DNA of 31,889 bases from an uncultured Actinomycetes bacterium (GTDB lineage Bacteria > Actinomycetota > Actinomycetes > Mycobacteriales > Nakamurellaceae): contig CALANS010000122.1 of NCBI GenBank assembly GCA_937926105.1, positions 1 to 31,889 on the forward strand, written 5' to 3'. How positions within the stretch are numbered: position 1 is the first letter of the stretch; every line of letters starts with the position of its first letter. The notes under the pieces are model-generated. The model had not been told where the DNA came from, made no database searches, and was given only the letters and a program-made list of their open reading frames with translations. The position numbers and the translations under genes were made by a program. Shown here piece by piece: positions 1 to 7,924 of this stretch.

Positions 1-55
1 GCGCGCTTCGTTCGCATCGAAGAGGTCAGGGGTTCGATTCCCCTCAGCTCCACCA
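1..55 (+). tRNA. tRNA-Ala (anticodon CGC), 3' part only
   Basis: The window opens inside a tRNA at about standard position 22. The anticodon stem CTTCG/CGAAG (6-10 with 18-22) closes the loop TTCGCAT with anticodon CGC at 13-15. The T arm is AGGGG-TTCGATT-CCCCT (28-44), the acceptor 3' strand is CAGCTCC (45-51), A73 is base 52 and CCA (53-55) is encoded. Acceptor position 70 is T, which fits the G3:U70 alanine identity pair, although the 5' strand is not visible. The T arm and acceptor shown here were probably supplied by the integrated element (see attL). A tmRNA 3' end was considered because it also ends CAGCTCCACCA, but the perfect anticodon arm argues for a tRNA. Confidence 0.85.
7..53 (+). 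repeat. attL, tRNA 3'-end direct repeat
   Basis: This copy matches 15237-15283 at 44 of 47 positions. The first 21 bases (7-27, anticodon arm and variable region) are identical, so strand exchange probably took place there. The three differences (28 A/G, 31 G/A, 41 C/T) all lie in the T stem. The changes at 31 and 41 are compensatory: the pair is G-C here and A-T in the right copy. In site-specific integration the sequence 3' of the crossover at attL comes from the element, so the functional tRNA now carries the element's T arm and encoded CCA. Confidence 0.85.
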
Positions 56-381
56 AGTTTTCGCAGGTCAGAGGCTTGTAGGGCCATTCCAAGAAGTTCA
101 TGATCACTTCCGTGCCCACAATATGCCCACACTTCGCAGCGATCGCGACTGAGATTCGGGCTGTTTGGTGACCGTGGCTGACCGGTTGGCGTCGAACGAT
201 CTGGCCTGATTTTGATCTTCGTCGCGATGGACTCGGGCCCTGCGCGCGGCACAGATCAGGGCTGCCAGGCCATGTTGTTGCCAGGAACTGGGGGCGCGCG
301 CAACGTTACTGTGCGTGATCGAGCGCGGGCTGTACTCGGGTGGCGCGATTGCCTTCGGATGCGGCCGGGTTTGGTGGGTGA
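56..381. other. left attachment arm, no gene
   Basis: This 326-base stretch lies between the tRNA and the integrase stop. It holds a paired GCCCAC motif at 112-134, also found near the right attachment site and at a third copy near 15467, which suggests integrase arm-type binding sites. Short open frames here have no recognisable features and run against the integrase reading frame. Confidence 0.5.
112..134 (+). repeat. paired GCCCAC motif, putative integrase arm site
   Basis: The form is GTGCCCACA-ATA-TGCCCACACTT, two GCCCAC words separated by six bases. Closely related copies are at 15115-15137 and 15467-15486, all in the same orientation and all close to a tRNA 3'-end copy. Arm-type sites bound by the N-terminal domain of tyrosine integrases are usually short direct repeats placed 50-150 bases from the core, which fits. 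Binding itself is inferred. Confidence 0.5.
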
Positions 382-1533
382 TCAGTCTCGGTGCTGTCGC
401 GTGGCGGCGCGCTGCAACGCGGCGGCGACCTGGTCGAGGTCGTCTGGGAAGAGATCTGCGTAGGTGTCGAGCGTCATTGCGGCGGATTTGTGGCCGAGCA
501 TTGTCTGCACGGCCTTGACGTTCGCTCCGGCGCTGATGGCCAGCGACGCAGCGGTGTGGCGGAGATCGTGAGGACTGACCCGGGGGAACGTCGGATCGGC
601 GCCCTGGCAGCGTTTCACTGCGGGAACGAAGTGACGGGGCCTGAAGTCCGACACGCGCAGCTCCCCACCCTTCGGCCCGGTGAAGACAAGGTCCTCGCGT
701 CCCTTGCCGTCACATTCGGCGGCGATCTGGTCATCGAGGAATTGGGGATAGGGCACGGATCGGCGTTCGTGGGTTTTCGGTGTGGAGTAGACCAGTTCGC
801 CGCGCACCTCGGCGACGGCGCGGCGAACGTCGATTCGCCGGCGCGTTGGTTGGATGTCGCCGACTCGCAGGGCGGCCATCTCGCCCCAGCGCAGCCCGGT
901 GTAGGCGAGCAGCCGCACGATCGTGCCGTAGGTCGGTTGCGGCATGTATTTCGTGTAGCCGGTCTTAAATGTGATCGGCTGGGTCGAGATCTCCGCCGCG
1001 AGGGCGGCAACCTGGGCGTGAGTGAGGTATCCGCGCTCGCTGTGTCCGCGGCGTGGGGGCTTCACGCCCTTGGTCGGGTCGCGGCCCAGCCTGTGGTCCT
1101 CGATGGCATATTCGAGGATGCCGCGCAGCACACGCAGCGCGACCTCGATGGTCGCCGGGCCCGTGCCGTTGCTGGCCATGGTGGCCACCCAGGCGCGTAC
1201 CGCAGGCGTAGTGATCCCGGAAACGGGCACGGATCCCCACCTGGGTGCGACGTGGACTCGCCACGCCGTGTCCTGTTTCGCCTCCGTCGATGACTTGAGA
1301 CGAGCATGGGTGTTGGTCCAGGCGGCGTGCATTTCGGCGACCGTCGTGCTGCCGGCGGTATCCGACACGTAGTCGCCGCGAATTTTCGCCGATTCGACAT
1401 TGGCGGCGAATGCCTCGGCTTCACGCTTGGTGCGAAAGCCACGCTTGTCGGTCTGCCTGCCTTCCGGGTTGCGGTACCGCACGCGGTAGCGCGTTTCTCC
1501 CGTCGAGAATTTGTAGCGTTCGATGGTTGCCAT
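382..1533 (-). CDS. int: tyrosine recombinase (integrase)
   Basis: A 383-residue tyrosine-family integrase that would integrate and excise this element at the tRNA-Ala 3' end. Residues 1-60 look like an AP2-like arm-binding domain (RYRVRYRNPEGRQTDKRGF region). Residues 64-150 are the SAM-like core-binding domain, and 165-383 the catalytic domain with R215 (TGLRWGE), K253, H322 and R325 (HDLRH), H348 (LGHKS) and nucleophile Y358. All catalytic residues are present, so it looks intact. The ATG at 1533 was chosen over an upstream in-frame start because its A is shared with the excisionase stop (TGATG), a coupling arrangement. The gene reads toward attL, as is usual for tRNA-targeting elements. 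Confidence 0.95.
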   Translation of the reverse strand: MATIERYKFSTGETRYRVRYRNPEGRQTDKRGFRTKREAEAFAANVESAKIRGDYVSDTAGSTTVAEMHAAWTNTHARLKSSTEAKQDTAWRVHVAPRWGSVPVSGITTPAVRAWVATMASNGTGPATIEVALRVLRGILEYAIEDHRLGRDPTKGVKPPRRGHSERGYLTHAQVAALAAEISTQPITFKTGYTKYMPQPTYGTIVRLLAYTGLRWGEMAALRVGDIQPTRRRIDVRRAVAEVRGELVYSTPKTHERRSVPYPQFLDDQIAAECDGKGREDLVFTGPKGGELRVSDFRPRHFVPAVKRCQGADPTFPRVSPHDLRHTAASLAISAGANVKAVQTMLGHKSAAMTLDTYADLFPDDLDQVAAALQRAATRQHRD

Positions 1534-1727
1534 CAGTGACTCGCGGCCTTGGTGAACAGGTTCGCTTCGATCCACTCGTCGAGGTCCTGCGGCCGATACC
1601 GGATCGATCGCCCGCTGACCCGGACGAACCGTGGTCCGCTGCCGAGGTACCGAAGTTGTGCGAGCGCGCCTTTGGTCATCGCGAGGAGGTCACCAGCCTG
1701 TGCGGGGGTGAGCAGTTGCTCAGTCAT
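1533..1727 (-). CDS. xis: excisionase-like helix-turn-helix protein
   Basis: A 64-residue MerR/excisionase-type winged helix: LLTPAQAGDLLAM is the helix-turn-helix, followed by the RYLGSGPRFVRVSGRSIRY wing and the DLDEWIEAN helix seen in 'helix-turn-helix domain 17' proteins. Such proteins bend attachment-site DNA and bias recombination toward excision. Its stop overlaps the integrase start by one base, so the two are probably translated together. Upstream, at 1770-1796, is a 27-nt sequence repeated just before the relaxase gene, suggesting shared control of excision and mobilization. Confidence 0.85.
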   Translation of the reverse strand: MTEQLLTPAQAGDLLAMTKGALAQLRYLGSGPRFVRVSGRSIRYRPQDLDEWIEANLFTKAASH

Positions 1728-1769
1728 GACGTCACACCCTTCGGTGATGAAGATGGGCTTCTACTCATC

Positions 1770-1796
1770 AGTGGTGGCTTCCTTGCGCCGTTAGCC
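1770..1796 (-). promoter_or_regulatory. 27-nt repeat upstream of xis-int
   Basis: This segment matches 5017-5043 at 24 of 27 positions: AGTGGTGGC, five variable bases, then TGCGCCGTTAGCC (plus-strand reading). The inner edge is 42 bases upstream of the xis start. Because the other copy precedes traA in the same orientation, a shared operator or promoter element is likely. No gene crosses either copy. Confidence 0.5.
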
Positions 1797-1949
1797 CGGC
1801 CAGCGGTTCGCGTGGGATGGTGGCTGGCGTTGGCGGTCGCCTGCGTGGCCGGCGGCAGTGGTGGCAGCGGCGGGACATCAAGACGGCGGTGACGGCGGTG
1901 CTGCGGTGTGCGTGAGCCAGCGCGGCGGGGACTGCAGCGCTGCCGTGGT

Positions 1950-4900
1950 TCAGCGCCCGAGGGTCGATGCCGCGGCGATGCCGGCCGGCCTTCGTCGCTC
2001 GACCGTCAGACGAGCTCGGATACGGTGTGCGGACTGTTCCGCGCCGACGTGGGCGAGCACAGCCGCCAGCACTTCCGTGCGGCTGGACGGTGGCGCCGCG
2101 TAGGCGACGTGCGAATCGGCCTCGCTCGGGCTGTCGGTCGCGATGTAGGCGCGGTTGGATCGGGTGCCGCGCGTCATGGCGACGTAGAACGCCTCCCGCG
2201 TCATCCGGTCGGTCGCAATCGTGTGGGTCGTGTCGACCGTCATGCCCTGGCAGCGATGCGCGGTGACCGCGTAGCCGAGCTCCACATGCTGCGAAACGTA
2301 TTCCGCTGGAAGCACTGTCGACGTGGCGGCGCCGTCGGCGTGCACACGCAGCCCGCCGTGGCGGTCCACGCCGGTCACGGTGAACGCAGTGCCGTTCTTG
2401 ACGAATCCGCGTTCGTAGCGCCCGAACCGGTCCGGCTTAGTGTCTCTTTCGGTGCCGTCGCGCACAGTGCGGTCGACGCGGCGGGTGACAATACGATCCC
2501 CAACCGCCGCGGTGCTCCCGTCGTGCAAAGCGATGCCGCCAGCCTGGACCGACCCGTTAGCGATCCGCTCGGCGCGGGCACGAAGGTTCAGCGCCTGGAC
2601 GGTGGCGTTGTCCGCGGCGACCAGCAAACTGTTGAGCCCACGGTCCCGGTCGGATCTCCATGCCGTGTAGGCGGCGTCGATCATGGCGTCCAGGTCGCCG
2701 TCCGTAAGACGACCGTGCTCTTCATACGCGCCGATCGCGTGCGCGTCTCCGTCTCGCAACAGCAGCGATGCCTGCGCCTCCCAGGAGCGGGCGGCGCCAT
2801 CGCCGTTGCGGAAGCGGTGAATCTCGGTCAGCTGTGGAATCTCTGGCCGGGCGGCGGTGAGCATCTCGAACGTGCCACCCGCGCCGATCGCCGGCAATTG
2901 TCGATGGTCACCGACCAGGAGCAGCTTTGCGCCGGAAGTGTGTGCCTGACGTGCGAGCGCGTTGATCGTGGCAAGATCGGCCATTCCGGATTCGTCCAGG
3001 ACCAGGAGCTGGCCGGAGCGCAGCGTCCAACTGTCGTAGCGCGCCATCGCTCGGGTGATGGCATCGTCGATGCCGTTTGTCGGCCGCCCCTGCACGTGGA
3101 GTTCGTCGCGTCGGCGGCGCAGATCGGCGATCCGGACGGCCCGGCCCGGCTGCAACTGTTGCTGCGCGAGCCACTGCGCCGTGTTCTCGGCGGCGATGTC
3201 GATCTCCGTGCCGAGCACCTCGGCGGCGACCGCGGACGTGGCGAGGCCGACGACCGATCCCGGCCCGTGCTGCGCCTCCCACACGGCGCGAAGGCCCGCC
3301 ATCGTGGTCGTTTTACCGGCGCCCGCGGCACCGACCAGGATGTCGCACACACGCCCGGACGTCGACACCTGCCGGACCGCATCGGCCTGATCCGGTTCCA
3401 ACAAGTAGCCGCGGATCGGCAGCGGCGCTCCGGTGATCTGCTCCGCGAGATCGGCAGGCACAGTCGGCCCGGTGCGGTTCGCGTTCGCGGCCAGGACCTC
3501 GTCCTCGGCGGCGAGCACCTCCGGTGAGGTGAATACCTCCGGCGCGTCGAAGATCGACCGTCCGGTGGTCGGGTCGACCCCGACGCCGGCCAAGGCCCTG
3601 CCGGCGGCCTGCATTGACGGATTGAGGAGCACGCTCCGGTCCATCGCGGACTTCGCGACGCGACCCCGAACGTCGAGAAGGCCTGCGGCGCCATCGAACT
3701 GAAGGTTCGCGGCGCCAATTGCGCGGCAGGCCGCGGCAACGAGATTCCACCTCGACCAGGTCGCGCGCCTGGCCTCGACATCATCCATGGCGGCCGCAGC
3801 GAGCCTTTCGATCGTCGCGCCGTCCACCACCGCTGCGGCGACCAGATTGCGTTCGGGCGAGGCTGCGGCGCGGGTGACGGTCTGTCGCGCCCATGCCCCG
3901 GCGTCGGAACCGAGCACGAGCCTGGCGCGCGCCGCCCACCGTTCGGTGTATTCGGCGAGACTCGACGCCTGCTTGGGTTGCCTGGTCGACAGTGTCGCCT
4001 GCTGGCGGATACGGACCGCCTCCGGGCCAGTGGGCTCGCGCCCATGTTCGGCGACGAACGCGGTGATAGCGTCGTCCTTCGCCGCGGTGATCGCGGCCGA
4101 CCGATGCGAGAACTCGCCGATCAGGTGATCCGGAACGGCTGCGAGCTCGCGGCGCGGATTGCGGGCCCGGCCACGTGACCGCGTCTCCCAGGCAAGCCCC
4201 AGGACGCGGGTGATGTTGTCGGCGAGCAGCAGGTCGTAGGTGTCCGAATGCGCCACGGCCGCCGCATACAGCAGTTGCCCGTCCAGCGTGCGCCACCGGC
4301 CGTCGGTGACGGCCTGGACCCGGTTGGCAACCGTCACGTGCGTGTGCAGCTGCGGGTCGCCCGCCCGGGAATCGTGGTGGTCGAACGCTGCCGCGATCAG
4401 CCCGTGGACCGGCGCCCGGGCCGCGCCGTCCGTACCGATCCTGGTGCGTGCCACGTCCCGTTCGAACAACGTGATCGTCTCGGTGACCGCGGCGTGGTGC
4501 GCGGCCACGATCGCGCGCTGCGTCGTCGCATCCGACAGCGCCCACAGAACCGACACCGACTTGGGCACCGAAAACGTGAGGTCAAATCCGGCAACCGAAG
4601 CACGGCTGGGCCGCGCCCGCGCAGCCGCCTCGATCGCCGCCACCCGTGCCGCCCGCACTTCGTCGGGCAGATTGGCAGGCAGCTTCGCGACCTCCGCAGC
4701 GATCCGAACGTCGATTGGCGCCGGTCTCGCGTATTCGCGGCCGAGGGGCACGTCGGTCACAGGATGATGCCCTGCGCCGAACAGACGAGCCATCTGCTCC
4801 TCTGTCACCGTGGCACCCACACGGATCGCGCCGCCGCCGTCGAGGCCTTCGATGCCGCTGCCCAGCCAGACTCCCGCCGGGTAGCCCCGGTTCGTGTAGT

Positions 4901-5003
4901 ACCGCGTCATCGCGTCATGACCGACATCCGGGGCGTCGCCGCGCGCCGTATGCCGCATCAGGTACTCGTACCCCGAGCCGGCCGACAGCTTCGCCACAGA
5001 CAT
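1950..5003 (-). CDS. traA: MobF-family conjugative relaxase-helicase (TraA-like)
   Basis: A 1017-residue TrwC/TraI-type relaxase that would nick oriT, stay covalently bound to the 5' end and unwind the strand for transfer. The relaxase domain has the catalytic tyrosine pair at Y35-Y36 and the histidine cluster around H209/H210, H220 and H222 (HHDSRAGDPQLHTH). The C-terminal half is a RecD-like superfamily 1 helicase with Walker A GAAGAGKTT (558-566), Walker B VLDES (668-672), the VGDHRQLPA motif (697-705) and GYAVTAHRCQGMTVD near the end. The ATG at 5003 begins MSVAKLSAGSGYEYL, the usual start of actinobacterial members; the frame is open 38 codons further. It ends soon after the helicase, so it may lack the longer C-terminal tail of some relatives. 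Confidence 0.95.
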   Translation of the reverse strand: MSVAKLSAGSGYEYLMRHTARGDAPDVGHDAMTRYYTNRGYPAGVWLGSGIEGLDGGGAIRVGATVTEEQMARLFGAGHHPVTDVPLGREYARPAPIDVRIAAEVAKLPANLPDEVRAARVAAIEAAARARPSRASVAGFDLTFSVPKSVSVLWALSDATTQRAIVAAHHAAVTETITLFERDVARTRIGTDGAARAPVHGLIAAAFDHHDSRAGDPQLHTHVTVANRVQAVTDGRWRTLDGQLLYAAAVAHSDTYDLLLADNITRVLGLAWETRSRGRARNPRRELAAVPDHLIGEFSHRSAAITAAKDDAITAFVAEHGREPTGPEAVRIRQQATLSTRQPKQASSLAEYTERWAARARLVLGSDAGAWARQTVTRAAASPERNLVAAAVVDGATIERLAAAAMDDVEARRATWSRWNLVAAACRAIGAANLQFDGAAGLLDVRGRVAKSAMDRSVLLNPSMQAAGRALAGVGVDPTTGRSIFDAPEVFTSPEVLAAEDEVLAANANRTGPTVPADLAEQITGAPLPIRGYLLEPDQADAVRQVSTSGRVCDILVGAAGAGKTTTMAGLRAVWEAQHGPGSVVGLATSAVAAEVLGTEIDIAAENTAQWLAQQQLQPGRAVRIADLRRRRDELHVQGRPTNGIDDAITRAMARYDSWTLRSGQLLVLDESGMADLATINALARQAHTSGAKLLLVGDHRQLPAIGAGGTFEMLTAARPEIPQLTEIHRFRNGDGAARSWEAQASLLLRDGDAHAIGAYEEHGRLTDGDLDAMIDAAYTAWRSDRDRGLNSLLVAADNATVQALNLRARAERIANGSVQAGGIALHDGSTAAVGDRIVTRRVDRTVRDGTERDTKPDRFGRYERGFVKNGTAFTVTGVDRHGGLRVHADGAATSTVLPAEYVSQHVELGYAVTAHRCQGMTVDTTHTIATDRMTREAFYVAMTRGTRSNRAYIATDSPSEADSHVAYAAPPSSRTEVLAAVLAHVGAEQSAHRIRARLTVERRRPAGIAAASTLGR

Positions 5004-5016
5004 CACCACACCCAGT

Positions 5017-5043
5017 AGTGGTGGCGCCCCTGCGCCGTTAGCC
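5017..5043 (-). promoter_or_regulatory. 27-nt repeat upstream of traA
   Basis: Partner of the copy at 1770-1796 (24 of 27 identical). Here the inner edge is only 13 bases from the traA ATG, so a bound protein or RNA structure could affect initiation directly. Both downstream genes also share a GGGTGTG word a few bases before their ATG. The function is inferred from position and conservation only. Confidence 0.5.
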
Positions 5044-5152
5044 GATGTCGGGAGATTGCGGGCCCGATCATCCAGGCCGGAATCATTCGCCCAGCACGAC
5101 GAGTTCATGCAGCTCAAGGAGGCACGAACCGCCCGTGACGCATAATGTCGGC

Positions 5153-6283
5153 ATGAGGGCCACTGCGAAGGCGCTGCACGCGAAGGCGCTTTCTTCCATG
5201 CGCACGGCGATGGCCGCCTTCAACAGTCCTCACGACGACGGCAGACCCACGGTTGTTCTCCTCCACCTTCAGCATGCGTTCGAGATGCTCATCAAGGCGG
5301 CACTAGTCCAAGGGAGCGTCAAGGTCTTCGACAAGAAGTCCGGCCGCAGCATCGGATTCGAGGCAGCGGTCAACCAGTCCTGTCAGCTTGCGGGCGTCAA
5401 GGTCACCCAGGACGAGGCAGGGACGCTACGGGCGATTGACGCCCTTCGAGACGATGAGCAGCACTGGTTCAACGATGTCTCCGAGGGCTTGCTCTACCTC
5501 CATGCTCGGGCAGCAGTGACCCTATTCGACGAGTTGCTGCTACGCGCATTTAACCAGCGACTGGCCGACTACCTTCCCAACCGTGTACTTCCAGTCTCGA
5601 CTGAGGCTCCTCAAGACATCCTCACGCTCGTGGACAGCGAGTATGCAAACATTGCCGGGCTCCTCCACCCCGGCCGCCGGGCGCGCGGGGAGGCACGTGC
5701 CAAGATTCGCACACTCTTGGCGCTTGAGGCGCACGTTGCTGAGGACACGAAGGTCAGCGATGCCGACGTGAATCGCGTCGAGCAAGGCATCAAGTCGGGC
5801 AAGACTCGCCAGCAGGTCTTCCCGAAACTGAGCCCCCTCGCGGCCGACATCAGTGGGGAGGGTCTGACGGTCAAGGTGAGGATCGTCAAGCAGCCAGACG
5901 CGTTGCCGGTGCGGCTGGTGCGTAACGACGAAGACGGTGAGGTCATCGACGCAGCAGCAGTCCGGGAAGTGGATCTCCAGAAGAAGTTCCACTGGTCACC
6001 CTTCGAACTGGCCGACAGGTTGAGCATCACGCGACCCCGAGCGACTGCCCTCCGCGAGCATCTGGGCATTGACCAAGATGCCAGCTGTCTGCACGTTTTC
6101 GTATTCGGATCACAGAACCACCCGCGCTACTCAGACAACGCGTTGACCCGCATGCGTGAAGCGCTCGCCACGCAGGATATGGATGCAATCTGGAAATCGC
6201 ACGGCCAAGGCCGTCGATCGAAGCCGCGGCCCCCATGCGCCCAGCCCGACTGCGCCGCTGGGATGGGCCAGAAGGCGTCGTAG
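5153..6283 (+). CDS. DUF3644-like protein with HEPN-type R-x4-H motif
   Basis: A 376-residue protein that I place, from memory, with DUF3644. The N-terminal helices include HLQHAFEMLIKAAL (38-51), and residues 99-104 read RDDEQH, which fits the HEPN ribonuclease motif R-[NDH]-x3-H. HEPN proteins are common RNA-cleaving effectors in toxin-antitoxin and phage-defence loci. The C-terminus (about 295-345) looks like a winged helix that could bind nucleic acid. A CATAAT box ends a few bases upstream of the ATG, suggesting a leaderless transcript. An in-frame GTG at 5135, 12 bases after AAGGAGG, is the alternative start. It is the first cargo gene and is divergent from traA. RNase activity is inferred. 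Confidence 0.65.
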   Translation: MRATAKALHAKALSSMRTAMAAFNSPHDDGRPTVVLLHLQHAFEMLIKAALVQGSVKVFDKKSGRSIGFEAAVNQSCQLAGVKVTQDEAGTLRAIDALRDDEQHWFNDVSEGLLYLHARAAVTLFDELLLRAFNQRLADYLPNRVLPVSTEAPQDILTLVDSEYANIAGLLHPGRRARGEARAKIRTLLALEAHVAEDTKVSDADVNRVEQGIKSGKTRQQVFPKLSPLAADISGEGLTVKVRIVKQPDALPVRLVRNDEDGEVIDAAAVREVDLQKKFHWSPFELADRLSITRPRATALREHLGIDQDASCLHVFVFGSQNHPRYSDNALTRMREALATQDMDAIWKSHGQGRRSKPRPPCAQPDCAAGMGQKAS

Positions 6284-6445
6284 CGATCACATGGAGCGGG
6301 TCGCCGGGAGGCGAGCCTGCATTTTCCGGCACCGGCGACCGAGATGCAGCGTCGTTGAGCGTGATCCAACGCGGGCGGTAGGCGTCTCGCGGCTCTTCTG
6401 GGGTCGGCACACATGTTCTCAAACAACCTCGGTCATACTGGGGCA

Positions 6446-6895
6446 ATGACGCACGCTTCCGCCCCCCAGGTTGTCAGTATTGGCTACGAGGGCCGGAGCG
6501 CTTCTGAACTCGTAGAAGAATTGCGCGCTCAGCGGGTCGCTGTCCTGGTAGATATTCGGCTGACACCGATCTCGCGCAAGCCGGGTCTTTCAAAGACTGC
6601 GCTTGCTGCAGCTGTTCGGGCAGCGGGCATCGATTATGTGCACTTACGCGAGTTGGGTAATCCCAAGTCCAACCGTCCTGGGTATCGAGCTCGTGAGTCG
6701 GAAGCGTTGGATCTTTACGGCGCGATACTGAGTTCAGCCGGCGGGCAGTCTGCACTACGACATGTCACTGAACTGCTCGATGGTGGAGCGGTAGCTTTGC
6801 TGTGCTTCGAACGCGATCACGCGGATTGTCACCGGCACCAGGTTGTCGATGAGCTGGGCGCACGATGCGAGGATCTGCAGGTCACCTACGCGTAA
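6446..6895 (+). CDS. DUF488 family protein
   Basis: A 149-residue protein with the DUF488 signature: SIGYEGRS (11-18), VDIRLTPISRKPGLSK (35-50), VHLRELGNP (65-73) and the C-terminal LLCFERDHADCHR (118-130) with C120, C128, H129 and R130. The family is widespread and its biochemistry is poorly known; a catalytic or metal role for the Cys-His cluster is inference. The ATG at 6446 is preceded by CATACT six bases upstream, a probable -10 box of a leaderless transcript. It converges with the gene at 6903-7733, leaving seven bases between the stops, and the two may form one functional unit. Confidence 0.85.
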   Translation: MTHASAPQVVSIGYEGRSASELVEELRAQRVAVLVDIRLTPISRKPGLSKTALAAAVRAAGIDYVHLRELGNPKSNRPGYRARESEALDLYGAILSSAGGQSALRHVTELLDGGAVALLCFERDHADCHRHQVVDELGARCEDLQVTYA

Positions 6896-6902
6896 GGCGC
6901 GC

Positions 6903-7733
6903 TCAGTCGAATAGAGGGGCTTCGATCGTGCCGGGGCGTTCGACCTTGGGCGACCAAACTCCCAACGCAGAAAACGACGCTCGGTGTTGGTGAAAGTTGC
7001 CCACGAACAGGTGCGTGTCGACGCTCTCGTCGAACAGTGACTCGTACTTGTCCAGCAACATCTGCTTGGCTCTAGCCGGTCCCTTCTCTCGAGACCATCG
7101 TCGTCCCGCCTGTCCCGTTTCCCAGTCCAGCAACGACGGCTGGTGCCCCGGGCAGGCTGGCGCGCCGCAATGGTACTTAATGCTTACACGGAACGGCGCG
7201 GGCTGAAGTTCACGAAATCCGGTCGGGTTGAACAGATCCGGTTGGGCAGCCCTGACCGCCTTGGACAGTTGACTCGCGTCCCAGGGTTCGCCGTCCGCGA
7301 TCCTGACTTCGACGTGGCTAACCTTCACGAGACCGAGGGATGGTGCGGATTGCGAGTAGTCCACAGCCTGATTGGCAGCGATCAGTTCGCAGGTGGTCGT
7401 TGCGCCTATCAGCGGTCGGATCAGGTCGCGCCGTTCCGCCCAGTTCCGAGCAGTGCCGACTTTCCGGATGGAGCGCATGCGCGTCTGGTCAGGGCGCATC
7501 GACTCGAGACGTGGATCCGCACCACCGTGTGGAACCACCGGGATCTCGAGAATCTCATATTTGGCGAACTGCTGCTCGTAGTCGACTAGCCGAAACCTCA
7601 TCGGATAGAGGCGAATCCACTTGGGCACTCCATCGTCCAGTCTGACCCCGGCGACGCATACGGTCTCGCCATACTTGTCCGATGGACTGGGGTAGGTTTT
7701 GACGGTCACGAGCACGGTCGCTGTCTCCGTCAT
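6903..7733 (-). CDS. uncharacterised zinc-motif protein convergent with DUF488
   Basis: A 276-residue protein of unknown function. The N-terminal half (VLVTVKTYPSPSDKYGETVCVAGV, then WIRLYPMRFR) is a recognisable conserved block that I associate from memory with proteins encoded beside DUF488. Residues 187-205 hold a compact cluster, C189-x4-C194-x2-H197 followed by LLDWE (201-205), which could be a zinc site next to acidic catalytic residues. A nuclease role is possible but unproven. The ATG at 7733 has AGGAGG about ten bases upstream, and an upstream in-frame start lacks this. No signal peptide or membrane segment is visible. Confidence 0.6.
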   Translation of the reverse strand: MTETATVLVTVKTYPSPSDKYGETVCVAGVRLDDGVPKWIRLYPMRFRLVDYEQQFAKYEILEIPVVPHGGADPRLESMRPDQTRMRSIRKVGTARNWAERRDLIRPLIGATTTCELIAANQAVDYSQSAPSLGLVKVSHVEVRIADGEPWDASQLSKAVRAAQPDLFNPTGFRELQPAPFRVSIKYHCGAPACPGHQPSLLDWETGQAGRRWSREKGPARAKQMLLDKYESLFDESVDTHLFVGNFHQHRASFSALGVWSPKVERPGTIEAPLFD

Positions 7734-7924
7734 TAAGATTGCGTCCTCCTGCCCGGAAACTGGGTACCGGCTGTTAACTGATTGAAGGGTAGACGGAACC
7801 ATTGGCCTGCGCGACATCGTCGCCCCACGAGACCACGATTCCTTCGGCGCCCAAAAATAGCGGAGTTCTCGCCGTGGCTCGAAGGCGCTGCCGGGCAGAT
7901 TGGTGACGCCGCAGGGTTCGCCTG

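Noticed and set aside
1..55. tmRNA (ssrA) 3' end as the integration target
   Set aside because: The 3' sequence is compatible, but a perfect five-pair anticodon stem with a CGC loop and position-70 T identify tRNA-Ala.
212..518. Small plus-strand frames between attL and the integrase
   Set aside because: Low-complexity Arg/Ala sequence overlapping the integrase end, with no ribosome site.
391..1293. 300-codon plus-strand frame opposite the integrase
   Set aside because: The minus strand carries all integrase catalytic residues, and this frame shows no family features.
1908..3527. 539-codon plus-strand open frame opposite the relaxase
   Set aside because: It is antisense to the clear MobF relaxase-helicase and rich in Arg, Gly and Val with no domain; a high-GC shadow frame.
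2828..4045. 405-codon minus-strand frame in another phase of the relaxase
   Set aside because: Its composition is dominated by Arg, Pro and Ser, and it lies wholly within the relaxase gene.
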